Origin: Asterias rubens
Lineage: Eukaryota; Echinodermata; Asteroidea; Forcipulatida; Asteriidae
Assembly (NCBI RefSeq): GCF_902459465.1
Contig: NC_047065.1
Span: 744,001 to 808,000 of the forward strand
Length of the DNA: 64,000 bases
Direction: 5' to 3'
The first letter of the stretch is position 1. Every line of letters starts with the position of its first letter. The notes beneath the pieces were generated by a model. That model saw nothing but the letters and a program-made list of their open reading frames with translations. It ran no database searches and was not told the DNA's origin. Of the stretch, positions 11,828 to 34,736 are shown in pieces. The position numbers and the translations under genes were made by a program.

Positions 11828-12078
11828 ACAGATGATAATGATAGTTAGTAGAAAGCTTCCGTGAAAATATTACTGGCTAAGGTGCTGTAGTTTTTGAGAA
11901 ATGAGTAAAACAATTTCATGAAAATAATTTTCGTCTCGGCGATTATGAGACGAAAATTATTTTAGCATGTAAAAACATATGTTCATTTCATTGTTTTACT
12001 CATTTCTCAAAAACTACAGCACCTCAGCAACTAATATTTTAAGGTACGCTTTCTACAATCATTATCTTCAAAACGGTG
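11828..12078. mobile_element. Palindromic MITE, AAACTACAGCACCT family
   Basis: Outer arms pair (AAGGTGCTGTAGTTTTTGAG with CTCAAAAACTACAGCACCT; GAAAGCTTCC with the region ending GCTTTC), and the core AAAATAATTTTCGTCTC is an exact inverted repeat around GGCGATTAT. A half copy lies in an RBCK1 intron at about 6805-6910. Confidence 0.75.
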
Positions 12079-12635
12079 TAAGTTTAATGTAAATCTGTGG
12101 ACATTGTGTTTTGTGTTACAAAAATTACCCAAAACCTTTAGTCCTACACAAACGTAGATGAATACAATAAAACTAACAAATACGAGTTTCATTTCAAAAG
12201 GAGCGAATAATTATGTCCTCACATGAAGAATATGAATTTAAATCTGAGAAGCATTATACTAACAGTAACGCTTGTGGAATCAAATTAAAATTTTGGGGCA
12301 GAACAACTAAAATCTTTTCGCATATAACCACATTAAATTGGAATAAAAAATTATCAAATTGCTTTATACTATCGAAAGCTGCTGTATGCTTCTAATCGAA
12401 TTTTTTTTAATGGCATCAATTTTATGAGTTATACCCAAAGTATATCTGTTTGGTTGCCTCGCCTATTTATTCCTTCAATCAATAGTGTTTGGTGACAATA
12501 TTTACCTGTCGTTTATTTCTATCAATATGCAAATTTATATATCTAGTCTTTGAGTATTGTGTGAAAATCACATTGTATTTGATGTCATACCTTGTTCCCC
12601 AAAGCATCTCCCTGTTGGGTGTGTTTAAGATGATG

Positions 12636-13023
12636 TTTAAAGGCAGTGGACACTATTGGTAATTACTCAAAATAATTATTGGCATAAAACCTTACTTGGT
12701 GACGAGTAATGGGGAGAAGTTGATGGTATAAAACATTGAGAGAAACAGCTCCCTCTGAAGTGCCATAGTTTTAGAGAAAGACGTAATTTTCCACGAATTT
12801 GATTTTGAGACCTCGGGTTTAGAACTTGAGGTCTCGAAATCAACCATCTAAACGCACACAACTTCGTGTGACAAGGTTTTTTTTTCTTTCATTATTATCT
12901 CGCAAGTTTGATGACCGATTGAGCTCAAATTTTCACAGGTTTGTTATTTTATGCTTATGTTGAGATACACCAACTGTGAAGGCTAGTCTTTGACAATTAC
13001 CAATAGTGTTCACTGCCTTTAAA
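12636..13023. mobile_element. Palindromic MITE, GGCAGTGGACACTATTGG family
   Basis: Termini TTTAAAGGCAGTGGACACTA and the complement at 13000-13023 are inverted. Inside, GAGACCTCGGGTTTAGAACTTGAGGTCTC forms a hairpin. The copy at 59901-60288 is full length in the opposite orientation; 50227-50602 is a diverged member; fragments occur at about 7446-7505, 32070-32102 and 61075-61100. Confidence 0.8.
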
Positions 13024-14602
13024 AAGAAGAAGAAAAAAAACCGAAGTAATAAAACAAATTGGCAACGTTTCTATTTGTATAGTTTATTTTATTAGATGTA
13101 AAACCAAACCAATGTTTCCGAAAATCTACTCTGCGTCGGTATTAGAGAATTCTTCCGAGTTCCGAAAAAAATAACTCCGCGGTAGTAGAGTATACAGCAA
13201 GAACATTCGAACATAACAATTAGATGGGATTTGAGACATTGCATGGTGAGGGTACCAATATGTATTTGGTTTGCGGTAACACCGTGTTTCTTAGAGAACT
13301 GTCTTACTTTATACCGCCGAGTAGATTTTTGGAAATCGGGAGACTTCTCAGTGAAACTTCTCAGTGATACCTTATGGAAAAACAATGGTTTGTTTTTACT
13401 GTGAGACAACATTTTCTGCATTTCATAAAAACAAAAAGGGGGTTAAAGAACAACCACCAGACGTAGTTAATATCGCATTTGATTTTTGTAACTATTAGGG
13501 TCGTCTTTTTCTACTACTTGTTATAGTGGTAAGTCAATTTGTATCCTAGCGATGACCTGTATATATTATTGATCAGATCATTGTACTCAACTATCGACCG
13601 ATTGTGCCCACTCTCCTTGCAAGACGTTCCCTTTGTGTGCCGAATGTCTTTTGAAGCACGGCCAGAACTATTCAATTGTTTGCCGATGAGCTTCGATCTC
13701 CTTGGACAATCCATAAAACTGTCGTAAAGGTGCGTGTAGGCAAGGGGTTGCTATTGTTCAACCGGTTGTAGCGATAAGTGTACTCATTGGTGTTAGCTGT
13801 CCCCACCAGCAGTAGACAACATGCTAAGAATACTTCAGACGGATCTTGCGTACAAATCTTGTTACTTGAAGGACTTGAGAATCTTGTAGACGTGTCCACT
13901 TAGAAGAAACTTGGCTATAATATTATTGGAATATGCAGAAACAGTTCGACTTCTGTATATAACATAAAACGATAATGTTCTTTTGCTGTGAAGCCATGGA
14001 TGATTGAAATTTGGGAATTTTATCTTAAACTTTTTTTGGTTACCATGGAAGTAGATCTCATCGTGTTGTTTGAGTAGGAAGAGCTTTTTCGACGATATTC
14101 AGTTGAGACCTAAAGAAGCAAATTGGTAAGCCTTAAATGAAATAGTTCATTTTAACAAGTAATGGTTTGCAATCAAAGATAATCCTGGTTACCTGTCAAT
14201 AGTATCAATTATTTCATTGAGAGTTCGTTTTATGAGCATTATTAGTAATTCATGTTTCTTTTGCAAACTGCCATCGATTACATTCCTATGTTTGGAGTTG
14301 TAGAAACTTTTCATGAATCTCCATTTTCATTCCGTGGCATGGTGTTGTTAATAAATCGGGCCATCCCAACCATTTTCTGCATTTTTACCATGGGTCCTTT
14401 TGGTTGGTAAGTTGTTTGCAGCAGCTGCTCCTATTTTCTCGTTATAAATACTAGATGTTAAATATTATTTCACAGGAGGTTCAGGAACTATAACCGTGAT
14501 ATCTGGAGTGGTATTCTGATGGAATGGTAGACAACATTTTAAGAGTTTTTGGCGCACACTTTCTAGTCAAAATGCACGCTTCCCTCACCGTCGGCAAGCA
14601 CG

Positions 14603-17600
14603 ATGCCATGGGGCACTGAAGTCAGCAAACCATTGGATTTACCACCGAGCCAAGCCAGGCTTCTTCGGCGGAGGTCCTCCTGTAGAAGACGGGGTTTGGA
14701 CGGCCCTCAGAGCACGGGTGAAATCGTGTCCGTGACCCATGGAAGGGTCCGACTTCATGCACTCCGAGTTTCGGACTTAGTAGTTGCAGTTTTATGTCTC
14801 TGGACTTCTGTTGCTGGTCTCACACAAGCTGGTAAGTTGGATCAACTTTAGGAAATCTTTTCGTAACCTGCCACCGCTCATTTTTACAAAAAGGAATTTT
14901 TCATTTGAGTATAAAACAGTTTTTTTATTTCAATTTCAAATTGAAATGAAGTGATGGCAGAATATGGAACATTTAATTTATAACCCATTCGTCTGAGAAT
15001 AATACCATCTGGCAGTAAAACTTGGAGGCCCAATTCTGTTAACAATTATGAACCCATTTTGGAATAACTTGTAACTTTGTTTAACTTGTTACAAGAAAGG
15101 GTATTATTTTGATAATTACTCAACAATGTATCGTTGCTGATAAGAAGCATTATTATTTATAATATTTTGAGAAAACTCTTCCCTTTAAAGGAATGTGGTT
15201 TTATAGAGAGAGAGGAATTCAAAAAACATTCCAACCTGAGAAACGTTTCTTTATAAACGTTTCTCAGATTGTGTATTCCAATTAGCGGATTATTCTTCCA
15301 GATTTTCGGCAATATCTAAAAAATGTTACCCCCTTTTGAAATGAAATGTCCACATTGGCTAGTTTTATTGTATGGATATCTATATTTATTGGATTAAAAC
15401 CAACCAACGGCTCAAAAAAAAATGTGTACTTTGCAGTTAGGCACACTCAAGTCGTGCTCAGATATCCAATTCATTTGATTGATTAATGGTTTACTGAAAG
15501 CACGACTGGAAGTTAAAAACTGAATTGCCCATGTGAACAGGAATTAATTAATCCCTAAAAACAACAAAATAAAGCATATAAGAGAATTGAGAAAAGTAAA
15601 ACAAATTAAGAACCAAAATGACAATAATTCAACATGGCATAAGAGAATTAATAACGAATTGTTTGAAATTTAACAATTTGTTGGAGGGCGCTTTTTGGTA
15701 TATAAAAATAAAAGAATTCAGCTTTCTTCATCCGTCTCCTTTTCATGATACCTCCATGCCACATACCTGTAACATAATTGCATCATTGCTTATAGGGCTA
15801 ACCTTCAATCTTGTTCAAGCAAAGTGAGTGCCGCTATTTTGTTTGCTTGTTTGTTGGGGTGTTTGTTGTGGTGTTTGATTGTTGTTTGTTTAGATGATCT
15901 TCCCGTCAAGGGAACCAAGTAAAGTCCCACAGGGATAAGACAATAATTCAAAAATTGTATGAGAGAATTAATTACGAATTATTTAAAAAGTTAACAATTT
16001 GTGGCAGGGCGCTTTTTTGTATAAAAAAGGGAATTCAGCAATCTTCATCCGTTTCCTTTTTCATAAAATAACAAGCAATCTACCCAGAAGAATAACAAAT
16101 ATCGTGAAATAAAACTAAGTTGTCAGTAGGGATTGTTTCCCTGATTGAATAAAAATGCGTTTTTTCTGTTTTGTTACATAACCTTTTTTACTTTCATAAT
16201 AATTAGACAGTTTGTTTGAATGTAGACCTGCTGCCTGCAACATACTTTCGAAATTGATCTCTTTCACTTATTATGCCCTGTATACACGTACATGTATACA
16301 GCTTTGGTTTCACATTCAATATGTGACATTTATTGGTTCTTACACTTTTGAATATTTGGAAAAGATCTCCATAATCTTGTCTAGAACTCCAGATCTCTAA
16401 GTTTGTTTTTCGCAGCATGCTTCCATGGCTTGTTCCTCGGTGTATCCAGATCTTAAACTTAGCAACGGATAATCCCTTCCACACAAACGTCCCCACTGCT
16501 CACAAAACCGAAAATTTGTCCCCAGCTCTAACCCATGCCACGGGCAACTAGGAACTTTGTGTTGCCTGAAAAACTATTCACAGGAAACAACATTGTCGAA
16601 ACTTTGCAAAGTCAGTCGTTTAATTCTTCTCACCTTCGGGGAGGAGGGGGGGGGGGATACTCGACGAATCTCATCTCCAACTAATAACATTTTGCATTTT
16701 GCCAAAAAAAAAAATGACCTGAATTGTGAAAAGCCCTACTCCTTGTAAGGATTATGCACGTCGTGTAACAAATGCATCCCCAAATCTCATGTAATCTGAC
16801 CCTTGTTGTTACTGGTTCACTATTCGTTAGACTTGGGTGTTAACGGTGTTATTGAAACTGAAGTAGCATAGTTACTGATTAAACATTCTGTAGACATCAA
16901 TTTGGGGGGACTTCTGTGAAATGTTCGACTTCATGCCCTACTCTTTTAGAAAAGAAAACAAAAATGTTGAGATTTAAATGATAAAGTCTTCTCGCTAACT
17001 AATGTCCTTCCTAGTGGTTTACGGTGGGTTTACCTCTGATTTAATCCAAAGCCTACACGATCTCGAAGCCTTATAAATCCACTGGTCCAAAAAAGGATGT
17101 CCCAAAACCAGGGCGCCGTAACGGTCACTAGTTTTAGATCAGCACTTAACAAAGTAAAGATCTTTTGTTTGAAAATGTTGAAAAAACATCTCTTTGGCCA
17201 AACGAGGTACTGGGGGTATTGCCGGCTGTATAGGCTTAGGCTGAGGACTGGGCGTTTGTTCTAAATAAGCAACCAGAAGGTCGCCTTCGGGAGCACCATT
17301 GCCGGGTCATTGCAACAAAAAATGTTGTTCCCGACTTTAGCCTACAGTCTCACCAAAAACGACGATTTCCCCTACCCCCTTTTAAGTGTTCGGGTGGGGG
17401 GGCGGCGGTACAAGACGGCTTTGCAAAGACTGACGCATCATTATTATGGTTTTTTTCGTTGTTTGTGTGCTTTTTTGTTTCTAGCTTGTATGTTTGTCTG
17501 GGTTTTTATTAATTAAATTATTACCTGTCTCTGTCACTGTGTATATTTGTTCCCGTCTATCTTTATAAAGTTCTTCTTTAAATTTATCTTGCGTTTTTAT

Positions 17601-19330
17601 TGTAAGACGCACACTGGAGAACAATGTTCCTATTTTTAACGTGATGTTTATGATACATTGAATGAATTGAATGTTTCTTTCAATTTACAGAATCCGTAAC
17701 TAATTCTAGTTGGACATCGATGGCAAACTCCACCACCGCCTCCCCAACAGTCGGCCCAGAATCCGGCCAGGACCAACCGGCAAACAGACCCATGGAGAGT
17801 AGCCTGAACAAAGTCTTCTATAGCATGCTGTTATTCATTCTCGTCCCAATAACCGCGTACCTAACAGCCACTCTGATTAAAATCATCTGCCCTGTCGAGA
17901 AGACCCCTGGAAGCTTCTGCTGCCCAAAGTATCAGATTGGTGACTCTGGAGAAGGGGATACCCATAATGCTGATGCAGAGAAAGCTGGTAGAGATGAGAA
18001 GCGAGTGAAGAACGCCCTCTTGCTTCTCTTCACGATCGATGTGAATGAAGAGAAGGAAGAGGAAGAGGAACTTAAAGAGATTGAGAAGGCGATGAAGAGA
18101 TTGAAGGAGAGGAGATTAAGAAAGATGCGGAATATGATGAGACAACAGCGCTTCCGTATCGGTGCTGATGTTGAAGATCAAGTAATCGCGCCGTTCACCC
18201 CTTCCGGAAAAGAACAACCTACAGCCCAAGATGGTTTATCAGAGAGCATACATGTTACTGAGGAAGATTGCATGCACACTGACTCCAACCCGGTTGAAAA
18301 TAACGAATCCACTCACACTATCCCTAACCAAGAAGAACTCGAAGAAACTACACAAATGCATACGGACCCAATTGTGAATAACCCAAATGACGATGTGAGC
18401 GTCAAGGAAAATAAATCCGCATGTAATACACCGATTGAAAATGTTCCCACCCAAAAACAGACAGTTGATGGCAGTGGTCCAGCCTCAAAGACTGAACCAT
18501 TTGAAAATGGTGGCCCAAGTTGCGCAGTAGACAACCCACCAGACTCTACTTCAAAAGTATCAACAGAATCTAGTTCTATTCCAAACTCGACTGAGGAACC
18601 TGTTGAAACGTCGGCCTCAAGAAACACCACAAATTCTTCAGGTTGCCCAGTGGAAAAAGCAGAAGTTAAAAAACCCTCAAGAAATTCCTCAACAGTTTCT
18701 TCATCGACCGTGACATTAATACAAATCCATAGTGAACGCAATGATAGCACACCAACAAACAAACCACCGATGGAGAAAACTGAACCAAAAGAAGTTGTCT
18801 TAAAAGACATAGCTAAACAAACTGCTTCATTGCCAGTCACAGATGAAACAATACCAAAACAGAAAGATGAGAACACCACGCACATTAACAAATCATCTCC
18901 GGCAAAGAGCAACGAACCACTTAACAAAAACCATCAAGGTTCTTCAAAGAACCGCGCACATGAAATGTTACCAGAAACCAAAGCTAACGCAGAAACCCAA
19001 GCTACCACGAAATCCAAAGCTACCACGAAAACTGGTAACAAAGAGACCCATCAAGAGCGCGAGTCCACGCCTGCGAGTCCAACGAAGCAGACGGTTGTTG
19101 CTGATATTTCAAAAACGGACCACGTGCAAACAACGACAAAGTTGGAGAGGGTAAACATTGACTCTGATGTCTTGTCTTTACGAAGTATCGAGTCCAACAC
19201 CTGTTCAAACTCCAGTGATAGAGTCCCTCGTGGTAAACGAAAGGAAGAAGCGTCTGCTGAGACCGAAAAAGGTCGTCAGAACACGGTACCACTCAAGGCC
19301 ATTCTTGTCCAAACTTTAGACATCGACTGA
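14603..19330 (+). CDS. Orphan single-pass membrane protein with long disordered tail
   Basis: Exon 14603-14831 (donor G|GTAAGT, phase 1) joins in frame to 17691-19330 (acceptor TTACAG), giving 622 residues and stop TGA 19328-19330. Exon 1 ends in a hydrophobic run (DLVVAVLCLWTSVAGLTQA) that looks like a signal peptide, but the only ATG in frame lies 57 Arg-rich residues before it. Exon 2 encodes a short Ser/Thr/Asn-rich segment with NSS and NST sequons, a transmembrane helix (VFYSMLLFILVPITAYLTAT), a Cys-containing juxtamembrane part, a Glu/Lys/Arg-rich helix (about residues 175-225 of the joined protein) and about 380 residues of Ser/Thr/Asn/Lys-rich disordered tail. An alternative start is M at 17720 in exon 2 (536 aa). 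I do not recognise a family. The long open frame, clean phase join and topology make it a likely real gene; function unknown. Confidence 0.65.
14832..17690 (+). other. Intron of the orphan membrane-protein gene with a 125-bp direct duplication
   Basis: The intron is AT-rich. A block of about 125 bp at 15618-15745 recurs at 15941-16064: both share GACAATAATTCAA, AGAGAATTAAT, AACAATTTGT, GGGCGCTTTTT and TCTTCATCCGT. No exon is evident between the two coding exons. Confidence 0.6.
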
Positions 19331-20419
19331 CTGAAGTGTAAGAACAGGAACCAACTTCATAGAGATGCTCAAGCGGAAAATATTGCTTAACACATTTCTG
19401 CTAAGCCGTCATGAGCAGGATAGGGCTACCAGTCACAGATTGTACATGTGACATTATAGTTTAGCTGGTAATTCTGCGAAGAGTAAATTGGTTGTGCTTA
19501 GCTGCTTTTTGTGCTTATGCTGCTCCATGGAATTGGGCCCTAATAATAGGGGAATGCTAGCCCCTTTTTGAAAATACACAGTCAGTCATGCTGCCACCAC
19601 CATGGTCCTGTTCCCTTTATCCAGTAACAATAATGAATGTTATTATTCATTGTTCAAGAAAGGAACTAGACTATTTGCCCGTTCAGCCTCAGTTTGATTA
19701 GGCCTACATTGATTTGAACGTTAGAAAATCAAGATGGCCGCACCCCATGATAAACGTAAAGGTTGCCTTATTGTGTGGAAACTGCTTGGTTAAAAACAAA
19801 GGAGTAAACTTTTCTTTTTAGGTCAAAAGTGAGAGCATTTGTTTTGGGAATGGTTTTTATTTTTTATTTTCTGGCTAAACATGATGTTAGTTTTGGTGGG
19901 CCTTTTTCGTGAAATTTATAACTGTTGGTACAGACTTGATCAGTTTCTACATCAGTGAAAATGAACATGTACAAATGTACATAGCTAAAGACAACATAGA
20001 GAGAATATATTTTATTTGCACAGTTTAGTTTATACATTAATTCTTGACGATTCCTTTTATGTTAAGGGAAAAACAAACTACAAACGGTCCTTTTTATTTG
20101 TTAACACATTCACATTTTGTATTTTCTTCCAAAATATTGTCAATGTATTCATTCTGTATTGTATTTGCATTGTAGTAGATTGCTTTAGATCAGTTCTCAG
20201 TTTAATAATGCTTCATTTTAGTTTACCTGCCCTTTAAGAAGTTAGGCTAGGCCTCTCTTTTCTATTCTACAATGTTGCCATGTAATGTTCGGTAGCTTCA
20301 TCCATGTTTCCACCTCCACCATGCAAAGTTTAAAATTCTACTTAGTATTTTAATTGTAAACTCCTAAGTATCTTTCTTGGGTTAGAAAAATATAATTTTG
20401 GTGACACATGATTTTGATC
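19331..20419. other. 3' UTR/intergenic stretch
   Basis: After the stop of the membrane-protein gene the sequence is AT-rich with no ORF that looks coding. I see no convincing AATAAA close to the stop, so the 3' end of that transcript is not located. Confidence 0.5.
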
Positions 20420-22555
20420 AAATGTAGGTAAAGAAAATCACCCCTAGCATTTTAAAAACAAGGATGCAGGACTTTATACATGTATACCCCTTGAGATTTT
20501 TAAAAACTTTTAGCCTAAATTTGATCAAAATGCTGGACTTACCCCTTGTGATTTCTTTCAATTTTTAGCCTAAATTTGATCAAAATGCTGGACTTACCCC
20601 TTGTGATTTTTTTCAATTTTTAGCCTAAGTTTGATCAAAATACTGGACTTACCCCTTGTGTTTTTTTTTCAATTTTTAGCCTAAATTTGATAAAAATGCT
20701 GAACTTACCCCTTGTGATTTTTTTTCAAATTTTTAGCCTTAATTTGATCAAAATGCTGGACTTACCCCTTGTGATTTTGTTCAAATTTTTAGCCTAAATT
20801 TGATCAAAATGCTGAACTTACCCCTTGTGATTTTTGTCAAATTTTTACCCTAAATTTTATCAAAATGTTGCACTAACCCCTTGTGACTTAAAATTGTTTA
20901 GCCTAAGTTTGATCAAAATGCTGGACTTACCCCTAGTGATTTTGTTTCAATTTGTAACCTTAATTTGATTCAAATGCTGGACTTACCCCTTGTGATTTTT
21001 TTTTATTTTTAGCCTAAATTTGATTCAACTGCTGGACTTACCCCTTGTGATTTTTTTCAATTTTTTGCCTAAATTTGATCAAAATGCTGGACTTACCCCT
21101 TGTGATTTTGTTTCAATTTGTAACCTTAATTTGATTCAAATGCTGGACTTACCCCTTGTGATTTTTTTTGATTTTTAGCCTAAATTTGATCAAAATGCTG
21201 GACTTACCCCTTGTGAATTTTTTTCAAAATTTTAGCCTAAATTTTATCAAAATGCTGGACTTACCCCTTGTGATTTTTTTCAAATTTTTAGCCTAAATTC
21301 TATCAAAATGCTGGACTTACCCCTTGTGATTTTTTTCAATTTTTAGCCTCAATTTGATCAAAATGCTGGACTTACCCCTTGTGATTTTTTTCAATTTTTA
21401 GCCTCAATTTGATCAAAATGCTGGACTAACCCCTTGTGATTTTTTCAATTTTTTGCCTAAATTTGATCAAATGCTGGACTTACCCCTTGTGATATTTTTA
21501 AATTTTTAGCCTAAATTTTATCAAAATGCTGGACTAACCCCTTGTGATTTTTTCAATTTTTTGCCTAAATTTGATCAAAATGCTGGACTTACCCCTTGTG
21601 ATTTTGTTTCAATTTGTAACCTTAATTTGATTCAAATGCTGGACTTACCCCTTGTGATTTTGTTTCAATTTGTAACCTTAATTTGATTCAAATGCTGGAC
21701 TTACCCCTTGTGATTTTGTTTCAATTTGTAACCTTAATTTGATTCAAATGCTGGACTTACCCCTTGTGATTTTTTTTGATTTTTAGCCTAAATTTGATCA
21801 AAATGCTGGACTTACCCCTTGTGATTTTTTTCAATTTTTAGCCTAAATTTGATCAAAATGCTGGACTTTCCCCTTGTGATTTTTTTCAATTTTTAGCCTA
21901 AATTTGATCAAAATGCTGGACTAACCCCTTGTGATTTTTTCAATTTTTTGCCTAAATTTGATCAAAATGCTGGACTTACCCCTTGTGATATTTTTAAATT
22001 TTTAGCCTAAATTTGATCAAAATGCTGGACTAACCCCTTGTGATTTTTTTCAAATTTTTAGCCTAAATTTAATCAAAATGCTGGACTAACCCCTTGTGAT
22101 TTTTTCAATTTTTTGCCTAAATTTGATCAAAATGCTGGACTTACCCCTTGTGATTTTGTTTCAATTTGTAACCTTAATTTGATTCAATTGCTGGACTTAC
22201 CCCTTGTGATTTTTTTTTATTTTTAGCCTAAATTTGATTCAAATGCTGGACTTACCCCTTGTGATTTTTTTCAATTTTTAGCCTAAATTTGATCAAAATG
22301 CTGGACTTACCCCTTGTGATTTTTTTCAATTTTTAGCCTAAATTTTATCAAAATGCTGGACTTACGCCTTGTGATTTTTTTAAATTTTTAGCCTAAATTT
22401 GATCAAAATGCTGGACTTACCCCTTGTGATTTTTTTCAATTTTTAGCCTAAATTTGATAAAAATGCTGGACTTACCCCTTGCGATTTGTTTTCAATTTTT
22501 AGCCTTTGTTTGATCAAAATGCTGGACTTACCCCTTGTGATTTCCCCCAGATTAT
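20420..22555. repeat. Minisatellite, about 50-bp unit, about 40 copies
   Basis: Tandem units read AATGCTGGACTTACCCCTTGTGATTTTTTTCAATTTTTAGCCTAAATTTGATCAA with length varying through the T-run. Variants (TTTGTAACCTTAATTTGATTCAA; CAATTTTTTGCCT; GGACTAACCCC) recur in blocks, so groups of units were duplicated together. The array lies between the membrane-protein gene and the 3' end of MTBP. No coding capacity. Confidence 0.95.
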
Positions 22556-23041
22556 ATAGGGTTTTATAGTTGAGCTTTTCGACTTATAAAATAAAAATAA
22601 AATATCTGAAACACATTAAAGTTTGTCCTAAATTTATTACAACATATATCATCTAACTCTCAATAATAATTTACAACAAGTAGGAAAACTGTACAAGTGT
22701 ACACAAATGTACAACCCTATCATCAATGTTTTAGTTTTAGCCCCAAATTTACTAAAATTGCATTACTACCCTATGGTCCAGTGCTGTAACTAAATGGGGG
22801 GGGGGAAGACCCCAGTTGATGTCAGTGCACCCCCCCCCCCATTTGAAGTCTGAACCTGATAGAAATTACTAAAATGTAAAGTTTTTAACAGTCAGTAAAA
22901 CTGCATGAAATACCCACAAGTTCCCAACATGTTTTTTACTTGAAGTGCAGTAGGGTTGCTGAGGGGTCACTTGCCAGTGCACCGTGGGTTAAATTGGTTG
23001 ATTTCAAGGGCCCATTTGTAAGCTCTAGGCTCTACCTCTAG
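22556..23041. other. Short spacer at the 3' side of MTBP
   Basis: AT-rich sequence with a G-run/C-run inverted pair (about 22795-22845). It probably contains the MTBP 3' UTR, which is transcribed leftwards; on the minus strand a TTTATTTTATTTTTATTTTATAAG stretch at about 22580-22605 (plus-strand AATAAAA) gives no clear minus-strand AATAAA. Confidence 0.45.
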
Positions 23042-34635
<11,594 letters not shown>

Positions 34636-34736
34636 TCTGCTGGAGCGCGCCACTGAAGTTGTATACCGCCCTCTTTTGATATATAAATGTCAATCCTGTG
34701 ACGTCATTTCGGTCTCTTTTCACGCCGACCCCGAAA
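34636..34736. promoter_or_regulatory. Divergent MTBP/RPL14 promoter
   Basis: The start codons of MTBP (minus, 34635) and RPL14 (plus, 34737) are only 101 bp apart. In the RPL14 direction there is a TATA-like TATATAAAT at 34680-34688, a palindromic CRE/ATF site TGACGTCA at 34699-34706 and a 5'-TOP-like tract CTCTTTTC from 34714, about 30 bp after the TATA. The CRE is symmetric and could serve both genes. Transcription start sites are inferred. Confidence 0.75.

Larger units (their letters stand above)
11096..14602. other. Intergenic stretch with MITEs
   Basis: No gene is supported between the 119-bp array and the membrane-protein gene. It holds two palindromic MITEs (11828-12078 and 12636-13023), a GGGGT-rich run near 11599-11634 and otherwise AT-rich sequence. 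Fragments related to other repeat families occur at about 12180-12400 and 13230-13420. Confidence 0.6.

Noticed and set aside
18313-18927. 204-codon minus-strand ORF
   Set aside because: Shadow of the low-complexity Ser/Thr/Asn-rich coding exon on the plus strand.
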